Part shown: positions 20,940-29,119 of the stretch, piece after piece
How the letters are laid out: each line of letters begins with the position of its first letter
Numbering within the stretch: position 1 is the stretch's first letter
Assembly: GCA_944371905.1 (NCBI GenBank)
Contig: CALVYA010000010.1
Coordinates: forward strand, 1 to 50,137
Length of the DNA: 50,137 nucleotides
From: an uncultured Bacilli bacterium
Lineage (GTDB): Bacteria; Bacillota_I; Bacilli_A; RF39; UBA660
Reading direction: 5' to 3'
The notes under the pieces: generated by a model
What the model was told of the DNA's origin: nothing
The model's database searches: none
Seen by the model: only the letters and a program-made list of their open reading frames with translations
Position numbers and translations under genes: made by a program

Positions 20940-22214
20940 CTATATTGCATCTGCTAAACAAAATAATGCATAAATTGGTATATATCTTACACCTTTTTTC
21001 ACACTAAAATTATCTTCGGTTATACGAATTGCATCTTTTATGCCAAATTTATTCATGAATAAAGTAAGTGCTTTCGATTTAGAAACATTTTTATTTACAA
21101 GTTCAATCGGAATAATACGTCCTGCTCTAGTCTGAATTACAAAACTAACTTCTGCTTTCCCTTCAGATTGATAATAATATAATCCATAACCAGAATTTAA
21201 AAGATTAATAGCAATACAATTTTCATATATAATATTTTTCATTTTATAATCATTTAAAAATTTATTCTTATTTAAATGCATTTGATAAAACAAAAGTCCC
21301 GTATCACTCATATATAATTTAAAACTTTCCATATCTTTACAACTACTAAGGGGAGATTTAACGTTACTTATTTTATAACATTTATAAGCTAATCCGTTGT
21401 TGTGAAGAAAAGAAATTGATTTATCATAATCTTTAGATCTACTTCCAAGCTTTATAAGACCGTATTGAAATTTTCTATTTTGTTTTTGTAATTGAAAAGG
21501 AATACTGTCTAATACTTCATTACATCTTGTAATATCTATCAAATTATTTAACATTCCTATTTCTTTTCGATAACTGTCCAAAACTTTATCATATACAGGC
21601 ATAGATAATAACGTATTTTTATCTTGTAACTTAATAGATACTGCTTCTGGCATACCGCCAGTCATTACAAAATCATCAAAATATTCAAGTGCCACCGAAT
21701 GAAAAGGCATAACTGTATTGTTTTTAAAAGATGTTTTAATAAATTCTACTAATTGATTATTACCACTGGCTATTAAATATTCTTCAAAATCCAAAGGGTA
21801 CATTGCCTTATAATGAAATTCCTCACCTTTAAATTTGTTCAAATTTTCTTTTAATGATGTAATCATTATTATATGATAGCCATTGTCAAATTTTCCAAAT
21901 ACTCTAAGGCCATTTACAATGTCAACATCATTGATATTATCAAATATAATCAAAGTATCATTTATCATTATCATCTCATTAGATAATAATGATAATTTTT
22001 CAATTATTCTATCAATAGTTTTTTCTTTTTTTAATATATTTAATAATTCCAAATTATTATCGCAATTAAAATAAACAACATTTTTATATTCATCTTCACC
22101 AAATTTAATGGCTGTATAGGTTTTTCCTACTTGCTTATTACCATAAATTAATAATGGTTTTCTAGTTAAGTCTTTTTTCCAACGTTTTAAATAAAGATTA
22201 ATTTTTCGTTCCAT
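20940..22214 (-). CDS. AAA-type ATPase with DUF4143 C-terminal domain
   Basis: A 424-residue protein of the common AAA_14 plus DUF4143 type, whose cellular role is poorly known. The Walker A is LLIYGNKQVGKTYTA (about 20-34) and the Walker B is TLIIFDNIND (about 88-97). The C-terminal half is nuclease-like: AEVSFVIQTRAGRIIPIELVNK has the order D/E...E..K seen in DUF4143. I start at 22214 with GGAGG 7 nt upstream; the longer reading from 22331 crosses the promoter and terminator. It shares a transcript with gpmI. It could be a genomic passenger, as this family is often mobile and scattered. Confidence 0.88.
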   Translation of the reverse strand: MERKINLYLKRWKKDLTRKPLLIYGNKQVGKTYTAIKFGEDEYKNVVYFNCDNNLELLNILKKEKTIDRIIEKLSLLSNEMIMINDTLIIFDNINDVDIVNGLRVFGKFDNGYHIIMITSLKENLNKFKGEEFHYKAMYPLDFEEYLIASGNNQLVEFIKTSFKNNTVMPFHSVALEYFDDFVMTGGMPEAVSIKLQDKNTLLSMPVYDKVLDSYRKEIGMLNNLIDITRCNEVLDSIPFQLQKQNRKFQYGLIKLGSRSKDYDKSISFLHNNGLAYKCYKISNVKSPLSSCKDMESFKLYMSDTGLLFYQMHLNKNKFLNDYKMKNIIYENCIAINLLNSGYGLYYYQSEGKAEVSFVIQTRAGRIIPIELVNKNVSKSKALTLFMNKFGIKDAIRITEDNFSVKKGVRYIPIYALFCLADAI

Positions 22215-22248
22215 AAAATGACCTCCTAACGCAATTATATACAATATA

Positions 22249-22277
22249 ATTATATTACTTTTTCTATTTATAGTCAA
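22249..22277 (-). promoter_or_regulatory. Strong promoter of the ATPase-gpmI transcript
   Basis: On the minus strand, TTGACT (22272-22277), exactly 17 bp and a perfect TATAAT (22249-22254). It is the best sigma-A match in the window, suiting a glycolytic gene. Confidence 0.88.
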
Positions 22278-22297
22278 TAGAATGTAAAACCAGCTAG

Positions 22298-22332
22298 TAA
22301 AAAAAGAGCTGTCAAAAATAATGATTGACAAC
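22298..22332 (-). terminator. spo0A terminator
   Basis: On the minus strand an 8-bp stem GTTGTCAA/TTGACAGC (22325-22332 with 22308-22315, one G-T pair) is followed by C and seven T. It lies 4 nt beyond the spo0A stop. Confidence 0.88.
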
Positions 22333-22335
22333 TAA

Positions 22336-23112
22336 TTAATATGTAGATACAGATTGATGAAATTCTAATCGTAATTTATCAGCAACAGTAACAATAAATT
22401 CTGAATTAGTGGGTTTTGCTTTATCAATATCAACGCTATGTCCAAATATTTCTTCCATCAAATCCCAATTACCTCTATTCCAACTAACTTCTATAGCATG
22501 ACGAATAGCTCGTTCTACTCTAGATACTGTTGTATTAAATTTATTAGCAATATCAGGATATAATTCTTTAGTTATTCCACCGATTACTTCTGGTTTCTCA
22601 TAAAGAATCGCTATTCCTTCTCTTATATATTGATATCCTTTTATATGTGAAGGGATTCCTAATTCATGTAATATTTTAGTAATAGATATTTGTAGATTAT
22701 TATGATACACATCAATTGTTTTATTCACATACGCTTCTTCTTCTACACATTCCATTACTCTTTTTTCTAAATCAGTCAGTTCAAAAGGTTTCAGTATAAA
22801 ATACTTTATTCCCATTTCTGATACTTTCCTTATCATATCTCCTGCATTATATGAGGTTAATACAATAACGTTTTTATCTATATTAGCATCTTTCATTTCC
22901 TGTAATACAGATAATCCATCTTTCTTAGGCATAATTAAATCTAATATTACTACATCGTAATCATTTTGATTTTCTCTTATTAATTTCATACCCTCAATAC
23001 CATCATGGGCTTCTAAAGATATATCAATACTAGCATGATCACTAAAATACTCCTTTACCATTTTGATTAACTCTAGATTATCGTCAATCATAAGCACTTT
23101 AATGTTTTTCAT
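22336..23112 (-). CDS. spo0A: Response regulator Spo0A
   Basis: Spo0A is the master regulator of entry into sporulation and stationary phase in Bacillota. The 258 residues have a receiver domain (1-125) with acidic Asp10-Asp11, the phosphorylation site Asp58 in [13 protein letters not shown], a threonine in VLTSYNA and lysine in FILKPFEL. The Spo0A C-terminal DNA-binding domain follows (about 140-258) with [16 protein letters not shown] and the recognition helix [19 protein letters not shown], nearly the family consensus. An 0A-box lies about 90 bp upstream. No sporulation effector genes are in the window, so a full sporulation programme is not shown. Confidence 0.96.
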   Translation of the reverse strand: MKNIKVLMIDDNLELIKMVKEYFSDHASIDISLEAHDGIEGMKLIRENQNDYDVVILDLIMPKKDGLSVLQEMKDANIDKNVIVLTSYNAGDMIRKVSEMGIKYFILKPFELTDLEKRVMECVEEEAYVNKTIDVYHNNLQISITKILHELGIPSHIKGYQYIREGIAILYEKPEVIGGITKELYPDIANKFNTTVSRVERAIRHAIEVSWNRGNWDLMEEIFGHSVDIDKAKPTNSEFIVTVADKLRLEFHQSVSTY

Positions 23113-23200
23113 ATTCTATCCTTTCTTACTTCATGCAAGACTAATTATACAACAAAATTCTATCTTTTTGTAGAGAAAAATTTAGCTAGTTTTGTAAAGT

Positions 23201-23211
23201 TTTGTCGAAAA
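23201..23211 (+). promoter_or_regulatory. 0A-box upstream of spo0A
   Basis: TTTGTCGAAAA contains TGTCGAA (23203-23209), the core bound by Spo0A. It lies about 90 bp upstream of the spo0A start, and a weaker TTTGTAAAG lies at 23191. Autoregulation through 0A-boxes is known in Bacillus. The site was found by eye, not by a scored search. Confidence 0.6.
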
Positions 23212-23230
23212 TTTTCATTTTTTTAGAAAT

Positions 23231-23261
23231 AAAAAAATCAATATATTTTTATTATTGATTT
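23231..23261 (-). terminator. tpiA terminator
   Basis: On the minus strand a 9-bp perfect stem (23253-23261 with 23235-23243), a 9-nt loop and a T-run. It starts directly at the tpiA stop and separates tpiA from spo0A. Confidence 0.88.
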
Positions 23262-23975
23262 TTATTTACACTTATTAATAATTTCTTTAAATTCATCTAC
23301 TTTAGTACTAGCTCCTCCAATTAAATATCCATCTATAATATTTAATTTATTTAATTCGTCAATATTTTTTTCATTAACACTTCCACCATATAAGATAATA
23401 TTTGCTACTTTATATTTTGTAGTTAAATAATCTCTTAAATATTTAACTACATCATTTATTTCATCATTGGTAGGAGTAACACCAGTTCCAATGGCCCAAA
23501 TAGGCTCATAAGCTATAATAACCTTTTCTACTAACTCTAAAGATAAGTCTTTAAAAGCTCCTTCTAATTCTTCCACAAGAACATTTTTTGTTAAACCTTT
23601 ATCTTTTTCTTCTTCTGTCTCGCCTATACACAATATGGGTATCATTTTATTTTTTAATAATTGTTTAATCTTAATTCGAGTATCGTTAATAGATTCATTT
23701 AATTTTTGACGTCTTTCACTATGGCCTACAATAGAAAAATCAACTCCAATACTTTTTAACTGCTCTGCTGATAATTCTCCCGTTGTAGCGCCCGTTTCAT
23801 AATTTGATACCGTTTGACTACCCAACAAAATATTTTGGCCTTTAAATCTATCTAAGTAAATAAAACTAGGACAAATCACAACAGTATTACTATGCAATGC
23901 CCCAATACCTAGCAAAAATTCATCCATATCTCTACTGTTTAAATAAGATTTTTGATTACCAACAATCAATTTCAT
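23262..23975 (-). CDS. tpiA: Triosephosphate isomerase
   Basis: TpiA interconverts dihydroxyacetone phosphate and glyceraldehyde 3-phosphate. The 237 residues are a little short of the usual 250, but all catalytic residues are present: Asn7 and Lys9 in VGNQKSY (usually GNWKMN), His85 in IVGHSERR, Glu157 in AYEPIWAIGTG and the phosphate loop ILYGGSVN. AGGAG lies upstream of the start. It begins 1 nt after the glycosyltransferase gene and ends a probable pgk-flippase-glycosyltransferase-tpiA operon. Confidence 0.96.
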   Translation of the reverse strand: MKLIVGNQKSYLNSRDMDEFLLGIGALHSNTVVICPSFIYLDRFKGQNILLGSQTVSNYETGATTGELSAEQLKSIGVDFSIVGHSERRQKLNESINDTRIKIKQLLKNKMIPILCIGETEEEKDKGLTKNVLVEELEGAFKDLSLELVEKVIIAYEPIWAIGTGVTPTNDEINDVVKYLRDYLTTKYKVANIILYGGSVNEKNIDELNKLNIIDGYLIGGASTKVDEFKEIINKCK

Positions 23976-23976
23976 A

Positions 23977-25197
23977 TTATTTTCTCCTAAACTTATTAAA
24001 TATTTTGAAAATATTAAAAGGTTCTTTTTTCGTTCCTATAGCATGCTCATAAACATCTAAAACCCCTTCAGCATAGTATTTAGAACTATGTCTTTCCGCA
24101 TTTAATCTTGCTTGCTTTGCTAAATTATCTAGTTTATCATGATTATCATATAATTCATACACATCTTTAATATATTCCTTTTTATTTTTAAAAATACGTC
24201 CATTTAAATCATCTACCACTACATTTCTAAAACTTTCATCATCTATACATAAAGGAGGTACTCCTCCAGCCATTGCCTCTATTACTGTTAATCCTTGAGT
24301 TTCCGTAGTAGAAGCTGTAGCAAATACATCTGCCAATTGGTAGTAACATGGAATTTCTTCCCACGGAACTTTACCAGTAAAAATAATATTATCGTTTAGC
24401 TTATATTTATTAGCTAATTTTTTATATTTATCACTATCAGGACCATCACCGATAATAATTAACTTCACATTAAGATGCTTTTTAACGATTTCTTTTTGTG
24501 CTTCTATTAAAAAAACAATATTTTTTTCCTCTGCAATTCTACCTACAAACACAATAATAAAATCATCTTTTAGAATCAACAATTCTTTTTTTAATTTAGT
24601 TACTTTTTTCATATCAACATTTTCTTTATAAAAACGTTCTATTTCGATTCCTGTAGGTATAATATGAATATTTTTATCTACCTCATATTTATCTTTAAAT
24701 AAATCATAAGTTTTTTTGGTTGGTACAATCAGTTCATTAGCAGTTTTATCACAATAAAACAATGTTAAGTATTCAACTATTTTCTTGCTAGATTTATCAA
24801 AATAACCATGAGTAATATAATGTACATAATCCTCATACATAGTGTGATAAGTATGGACCAAAGGAATATTCAACTGCTTAGCTATAATTCTAGCAAAAGT
24901 ACCAACACCAAATTCAGTATGAGAATGAATAATATCTAAATTCCATTTTTTTATAATATTAATAGCTCTCAAAGGATAAACTCCTGTTAAACGGTAATCA
25001 TAAATACCTATTGGGATTCCAGGAACTCTGATAACCGTATTATTATCTTCTATTTTATATTTCAAACTATCATTATTTACTGTTACAACAAAAACTTGAT
25101 GTCCTTTTTTCTCAAGTGCATGCTTTAACATGCAAACACTAGTAGATACCCCATTAATATATGGTGGATAAGTATCCGTAAACAATCCTATTCGCAT
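23977..25197 (-). CDS. GT4-family glycosyltransferase, probably diacylglycerol glucosyltransferase
   Basis: The 406-residue GT-B protein has an N-terminal FTDTYPPYINGVSTSV motif, HSHTEFGVGTFAR and HTYHTMYEDYVHYITHGYFDK, the pattern of 1,2-diacylglycerol 3-glucosyltransferases such as alMGS of Acholeplasma. The C-terminal nucleotide-binding domain has IIFTGKVPWEEI and the EX7E motif in ETQGLTVIEAM. It would make monoglucosyl-diacylglycerol at the inner membrane surface, a membrane lipid and possible lipoteichoic acid anchor. It overlaps the flippase-like gene by 10 nt and has GGAGAGG upstream of ATG. The sugar and acceptor are inferred from the family. Confidence 0.88.
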   Translation of the reverse strand: MRIGLFTDTYPPYINGVSTSVCMLKHALEKKGHQVFVVTVNNDSLKYKIEDNNTVIRVPGIPIGIYDYRLTGVYPLRAINIIKKWNLDIIHSHTEFGVGTFARIIAKQLNIPLVHTYHTMYEDYVHYITHGYFDKSSKKIVEYLTLFYCDKTANELIVPTKKTYDLFKDKYEVDKNIHIIPTGIEIERFYKENVDMKKVTKLKKELLILKDDFIIVFVGRIAEEKNIVFLIEAQKEIVKKHLNVKLIIIGDGPDSDKYKKLANKYKLNDNIIFTGKVPWEEIPCYYQLADVFATASTTETQGLTVIEAMAGGVPPLCIDDESFRNVVVDDLNGRIFKNKKEYIKDVYELYDNHDKLDNLAKQARLNAERHSSKYYAEGVLDVYEHAIGTKKEPFNIFKIFNKFRRK

Positions 25198-26210
25198 TTT
25201 TTTACCTCTCCTTTAAAGAAACTAATAGTTATAGCTCCCAATATAATCCCAAAATAATAAGTAATAAATCTCCATACTAACATACTAGCAGATAAAACTG
25301 AACCACTAATAAAATTACCGAAAAATTGCATAAATCCATATTCAATTCCTCCTGTACCACCAGGAATAGGAACGAAAGCTCCGATAATTAACACATAAGC
25401 AGAAGCAGAAATAGTCTCTATTGCACTTATATTGAAATTTCCCATTCCGTATATTACAAACAACGGAATAATATAAAATGCTCCTAAAGCTAAAAAGCAA
25501 TATACAAAACCTTTTACAAACAAGATTTTTTTATGAGAAAGTAATGTTGCACTTTCATGGAATTCACTCAATCTATTAGACCATTTTTCAATTGTCTTTT
25601 CTCTATCTTTTACTATTTTCAATTTATGACAAACTTTAATCAACAAATGTACTATTTTTCTATTAAATTTCGTAGAAAAACTAATAAACAATAATCCTAC
25701 ACCAACAGCAGCATTAATAATAAAACCAACTAAAGTTAATTGCCTTAAGATATCTATTTCTTTAAAAAAATGAAAACGATAATTTAAATAGATAGCAATA
25801 ATACCATGAACAATTAAAGCCATTTGATACAAAATAAAATTTTGCAAAATAATATTAGTCCCTTTTGTAGGCTTGATACCTAATTTAGATAAATAATAAA
25901 CTTCCATAGGTTGTCCCCCACTAGAAAAGGGGGTAATCCCGTTGAAAAATTGGGTTATAAGAGTCAATTGAAATATTTTTTTAAATTGCATTTTTTTAGA
26001 ATACTCTTTTGTAATCATAAACAAACATAATGCTCTTAAAATCCAATACACAAAGATAAAAATTACTGCAAACAATATCCAGCTAAAATCTGCCTTTATT
26101 AATGTATTGATTATATTAACAAAATCATCTTTGAGTACAAAATATAGTACTAGTATTAAAACAATTAATAATATAATTGCATTTTTTCTAACATTTTTAA
26201 AATACTTCAT
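25188..26210 (-). CDS. LPG_synthase_TM / flippase-like integral membrane protein (UPF0104 type)
   Basis: A 340-residue polytopic protein of the lysylphosphatidylglycerol-synthase membrane-domain family without a cytosolic synthetase domain. About eight hydrophobic segments are visible. The signature FFNGITPFSSGGQPMEVYYL lies near residues 88-107, and FVPIPGGTGGIEYGF near 276-290. Such proteins are thought to flip glycolipids or phospholipids. It begins 1 nt after the pgk stop with no clear ribosome-binding site, so translation may depend on coupling to pgk. It overlaps the glycosyltransferase, suggesting a joint job: make the glycolipid, then move it. Confidence 0.85.
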   Translation of the reverse strand: MKYFKNVRKNAIILLIVLILVLYFVLKDDFVNIINTLIKADFSWILFAVIFIFVYWILRALCLFMITKEYSKKMQFKKIFQLTLITQFFNGITPFSSGGQPMEVYYLSKLGIKPTKGTNIILQNFILYQMALIVHGIIAIYLNYRFHFFKEIDILRQLTLVGFIINAAVGVGLLFISFSTKFNRKIVHLLIKVCHKLKIVKDREKTIEKWSNRLSEFHESATLLSHKKILFVKGFVYCFLALGAFYIIPLFVIYGMGNFNISAIETISASAYVLIIGAFVPIPGGTGGIEYGFMQFFGNFISGSVLSASMLVWRFITYYFGIILGAITISFFKGEVKKCE

Positions 26211-26211
26211 A

Positions 26212-27396
26212 TCAATTTATATCATCTATAGCTGTTATTCCAGGCAATTTTTTCCCTTCAATATATTCAAGCGTTGCTCCTCCACCAGTAGAAGCGTGTG
26301 TAACTTTATCTTTATACCCCAATTCCTTGCTTGCAGCAACGATATCTCCACCACCTAATATTACTTTAGCATCAATACTAGCAACTTTTTCTAATATTTT
26401 TTTTGTTCCGTGTGTAAAATTAGAAAATTCATAAACTCCTAAAGGTCCATTCCAAAAAACTACTTTAGCACTTTCTAAAATCTTAGAAAAGACATTAATG
26501 GTCTCTTCTCCTAAATCTAATCCCATCTCATTATCAAATATATTTTCTACATTTGTAATACGAGAAGGAGCATCATTTAAAAATTCTGTAGTCACTTTGA
26601 CGTCTGTTGGTAAAACTATTTTATCAGAATACTGATTCATAATTTCTTTAGCAAAATCAACATTTGCTTCGTCTAAAATCGAAGTACCAATATTAATTCC
26701 CTTAGCTTTTAGGAAAGTATAAGACATGCCCCCTCCTATCAATATTTTATCAGCTTTATTCACTAAATTCTTTATCACATTTATTTTATCTTCTACTTTA
26801 CTTCCTCCAAGAATTACTACAAATGGATGTTCCGGATTATCTAAAATAGACAATTCTTTTAATTCTTTTTCAATTAAAAAACCAATTCCAGAAGGTAAAT
26901 GCTTAGCAATACCAACATTAGAAGCATGACTTCTATGAGCAGTACCAAAAGCGTCATTAATAAATATATCTCCTAGGGAAGCCCAATATTTACCCAATAC
27001 TTCATCATTGCCGCTTTCTTTCTTTCCCTCTAAATCTTCATATCTTGTATTTTGCACCAACAAAACATCGCCCTGTTTCATAGCACTAATAGCGCTTTCT
27101 AAACTAGCACCTCTCGTTTCTTTCACAAAAGTAACTGTTTTACCCAAAAGTTTAGTTAACTCTAAAGCCACTGGCTCTAAGGTGTTTTTTAATTTATCCT
27201 CTTCGCTTTTAACTCTTCCTAAATGAGAAAATAATATAACTTTAGCTCCATGATTCATAGCATACTCAATAGTTGGAATACTAGTTACAATTCTATTATT
27301 ATCAACTATTTTTCCATCCTTAATTGGAACATTAAAATCACATCTAATTAAAACTTTTTTATTATTCAAATCAAAATCTTTTATTGTTTTTTTCAT
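26212..27396 (-). CDS. pgk: Phosphoglycerate kinase
   Basis: Pgk transfers phosphate from 1,3-bisphosphoglycerate to ADP. The 394 residues show RCDFNVPIKDG (about 18-28), FSHLGR, NDAFGTAHRSHAS in the substrate domain, the hinge, then LGGSKVEDKI, WNGPLGVYEF and GGGDIVAA in the nucleotide domain. I start at 27396 with AGGAGG 7 nt upstream; the reading from 27417 adds seven poor residues. An extended -10 promoter lies 30 nt further up. It is the first gene of a tight run ending in tpiA. Confidence 0.97.
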   Translation of the reverse strand: MKKTIKDFDLNNKKVLIRCDFNVPIKDGKIVDNNRIVTSIPTIEYAMNHGAKVILFSHLGRVKSEEDKLKNTLEPVALELTKLLGKTVTFVKETRGASLESAISAMKQGDVLLVQNTRYEDLEGKKESGNDEVLGKYWASLGDIFINDAFGTAHRSHASNVGIAKHLPSGIGFLIEKELKELSILDNPEHPFVVILGGSKVEDKINVIKNLVNKADKILIGGGMSYTFLKAKGINIGTSILDEANVDFAKEIMNQYSDKIVLPTDVKVTTEFLNDAPSRITNVENIFDNEMGLDLGEETINVFSKILESAKVVFWNGPLGVYEFSNFTHGTKKILEKVASIDAKVILGGGDIVAASKELGYKDKVTHASTGGGATLEYIEGKKLPGITAIDDIN

Positions 27397-27421
27397 ACAT
27401 GAGCCTCCTATAATCACGTTA

Positions 27422-27451
27422 ATTATACCATAACAAATACTAAAGACACAA
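27422..27451 (-). promoter_or_regulatory. pgk promoter
   Basis: On the minus strand, TTGTGT (27446-27451), an 18-bp spacer and a perfect TATAAT (27422-27427) with TG one base upstream. It drives pgk and the three genes behind it. Confidence 0.75.
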
Positions 27452-27488
27452 TAAAATACAAGAAAAAATAATATTACAAAAATGTAAG

Positions 27489-27513
27489 AAAAAAAGTCTA
27501 TTGAATAGACTTT
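27489..27513 (-). terminator. Terminator behind the 166-residue protein gene
   Basis: On the minus strand an 8-bp stem AAAGTCTA/TAGACTTT (27493-27500 with 27506-27513) and a 5-nt loop are followed by T-rich sequence. It overlaps the stop of the gene at 27512. Confidence 0.87.
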
Positions 27514-28012
27514 ACTTAATTAACAATTTTGGCTTTTCATCATTATATAAAGAATCCACTCTCGCCTTTTTTACACCTTTAGCAGTATTATAGGATGATA
27601 TAACTTGATTTCTGATATTTTCTTTTGCTACACTTTCAACTCCATGTTCTACATAATGGCGTGCAATCATATCAAATACACCATCCATTAATGGATATCC
27701 TTCTTCTTCCATGATATCTTTTATTAAAAGTTTATCTTCAGGAGTTAATTCCCTTCCTTTAATAGAATGAGTTAATCTTAATCTAGAGCTCATATCTAAC
27801 TTTTGAGAAACCCAAAAAGTTTTATCACTAAATACTCTTAATGTCAAACCAATACTAACTCTTCTTTGCTTATAAGCTATTTTAGATAAAGTAATAGGAT
27901 CAATATCGGTAAGTGCATAATATTCTAATAAAGAAAAACGATTTCCTAATTCTTCATTTCTATAAAATTTAATACCATATTCAACTACATCTAATAATTC
28001 ATTATTTGTCAT
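27512..28012 (-). CDS. Unknown protein between gap and pgk
   Basis: I do not recognise this 166-residue soluble protein. It is mainly charged and helical. The segment DPITLSKIAYKQRRVSIGLTLRVF (about 37-60) has the spacing of a helix-turn-helix, and RLRLTHSIKGRELTPEDKLLIKDIM follows. No membrane segment or catalytic motif is seen. It stands as a single gene between gap and pgk with its own near-consensus promoter and terminator; in Bacillus the regulator CggR stands beside this locus, but this protein does not resemble CggR. A DNA-binding role is only a guess from the one segment and the position. Confidence 0.7.
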   Translation of the reverse strand: MTNNELLDVVEYGIKFYRNEELGNRFSLLEYYALTDIDPITLSKIAYKQRRVSIGLTLRVFSDKTFWVSQKLDMSSRLRLTHSIKGRELTPEDKLLIKDIMEEEGYPLMDGVFDMIARHYVEHGVESVAKENIRNQVISSYNTAKGVKKARVDSLYNDEKPKLLIK

Positions 28013-28047
28013 AATTTTCTCCCCTCTTTTTTTAAGATGTATTGATT

Positions 28048-28075
28048 ATGTTATCACATAAATAAAAGATGTCAA
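28048..28075 (-). promoter_or_regulatory. Promoter of the 166-residue protein gene
   Basis: On the minus strand, a perfect TTGACA (28070-28075), a 16-bp spacer and TAACAT (28048-28053) with TG upstream of the -10. TGTTGACAT and ATGTGATAACA form an imperfect dyad across it, which could be an operator. Confidence 0.7.
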
Positions 28076-28085
28076 CATTTTTTTA

Positions 28086-28111
28086 TAAAAAAAGGAGATT
28101 TTTATTTCTCC
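28086..28111 (-). terminator. gap terminator
   Basis: On the minus strand GGAGA/TCTCC (28107-28111 with 28094-28098) and an 8-nt loop are followed by seven T. It overlaps the end of gap. The stem is only 5 bp but GC-rich for this genome. Confidence 0.78.
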
Positions 28112-29106
28112 ATTAAATATTTAGCGGTACGAACCATCTGTGTAGAATATCCCATTTCATTGTCATACCATGCAACTACTTTCACTAATTGAGTACCATC
28201 TACATCTAAGGTACTAGTAGATAATCCATCCACTAATGCCCCACAATGTGATCCTATAATATCACTTGATACTACTGGATCATCTGTATATTTTAAAGTT
28301 TCATTAGTATGATTTTTTAATACACGATTGATCTCCTCTACTGTAGTTATTTTTTCAAATTCTAGTACCAAATCAATTACTGAACCAGTAGGTACTGGGA
28401 CTCTCATTGCTGTACCATCTAATTTCCCTTTCAAATTAGGTAAAACACTGCCAATTGCGCTAGCAGCTCCAGTAGAAGCTGGTATAATATTAGCAGCAGC
28501 AGCACGCCCACGGCGAGCTTTAATTCCTTTTTTATGTGGAACATCTAAAGTAGCTTGATCATTAGTATAGGCATGAATCGTTGTCATATAGCCACGTTTT
28601 ACATGAAAAGTATCATCCAATACTTTTAAAACAGGTGCCAAACAGTTGGTAGTACATGATGCCGCAGAAATAATCTTTTCACTACCATCTAATATATTAT
28701 TATTAACATTATAAACAATTGTCTTAATATTCCCTTTTGCTGGTGCTGAAATAATTACTTTCTTTGCTCCTGCATTAATATGAGCCATAGCTTTTTCCTC
28801 TGATGTAAATTTACCAGTACATTCAAATACTACATCAATATCAAGATCTTTCCATGGTAAATTATTAGGATCCATCTCAGAAAAAATAGTTATTTCTCTA
28901 TTTCCAACTATAATCTTATTATCTTTATGGCTTATTTCCTCTACACGATAATTTCTGTGATTAGTATCATATTTAAGTAAATATGCCAATTGTTCAGCAT
29001 CAGTTAAATCATTAATAGCCACAACTTCAAAGTCATTATCTTCTTCCATTAATCTAAATACTAATCTTCCTATTCTCCCAAATCCATTAATTGCTACTTT
29101 TATCAT
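28102..29106 (-). CDS. gap: Glyceraldehyde-3-phosphate dehydrogenase
   Basis: GAPDH oxidises and phosphorylates glyceraldehyde 3-phosphate. The 334 residues have the Rossmann motif INGFGRIGR (6-14), Asp33 favouring NAD, the nucleophile Cys151 in SAASCTTNCLAP, the catalytic histidine in TIHAYTNDQ, RRGRAAAANIIP and WYDNEMGYS. I start at 29106 with GGAGG upstream; the reading from 29142 runs into the preceding gene. The nucleoside kinase gene ends 13 nt upstream, so the two are probably co-transcribed. It is the first of the five glycolytic genes in classical order. Confidence 0.97.
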   Translation of the reverse strand: MIKVAINGFGRIGRLVFRLMEEDNDFEVVAINDLTDAEQLAYLLKYDTNHRNYRVEEISHKDNKIIVGNREITIFSEMDPNNLPWKDLDIDVVFECTGKFTSEEKAMAHINAGAKKVIISAPAKGNIKTIVYNVNNNILDGSEKIISAASCTTNCLAPVLKVLDDTFHVKRGYMTTIHAYTNDQATLDVPHKKGIKARRGRAAAANIIPASTGAASAIGSVLPNLKGKLDGTAMRVPVPTGSVIDLVLEFEKITTVEEINRVLKNHTNETLKYTDDPVVSSDIIGSHCGALVDGLSTSTLDVDGTQLVKVVAWYDNEMGYSTQMVRTAKYLMEK

Positions 29107-29119
29107 TATATCTCCTCCT

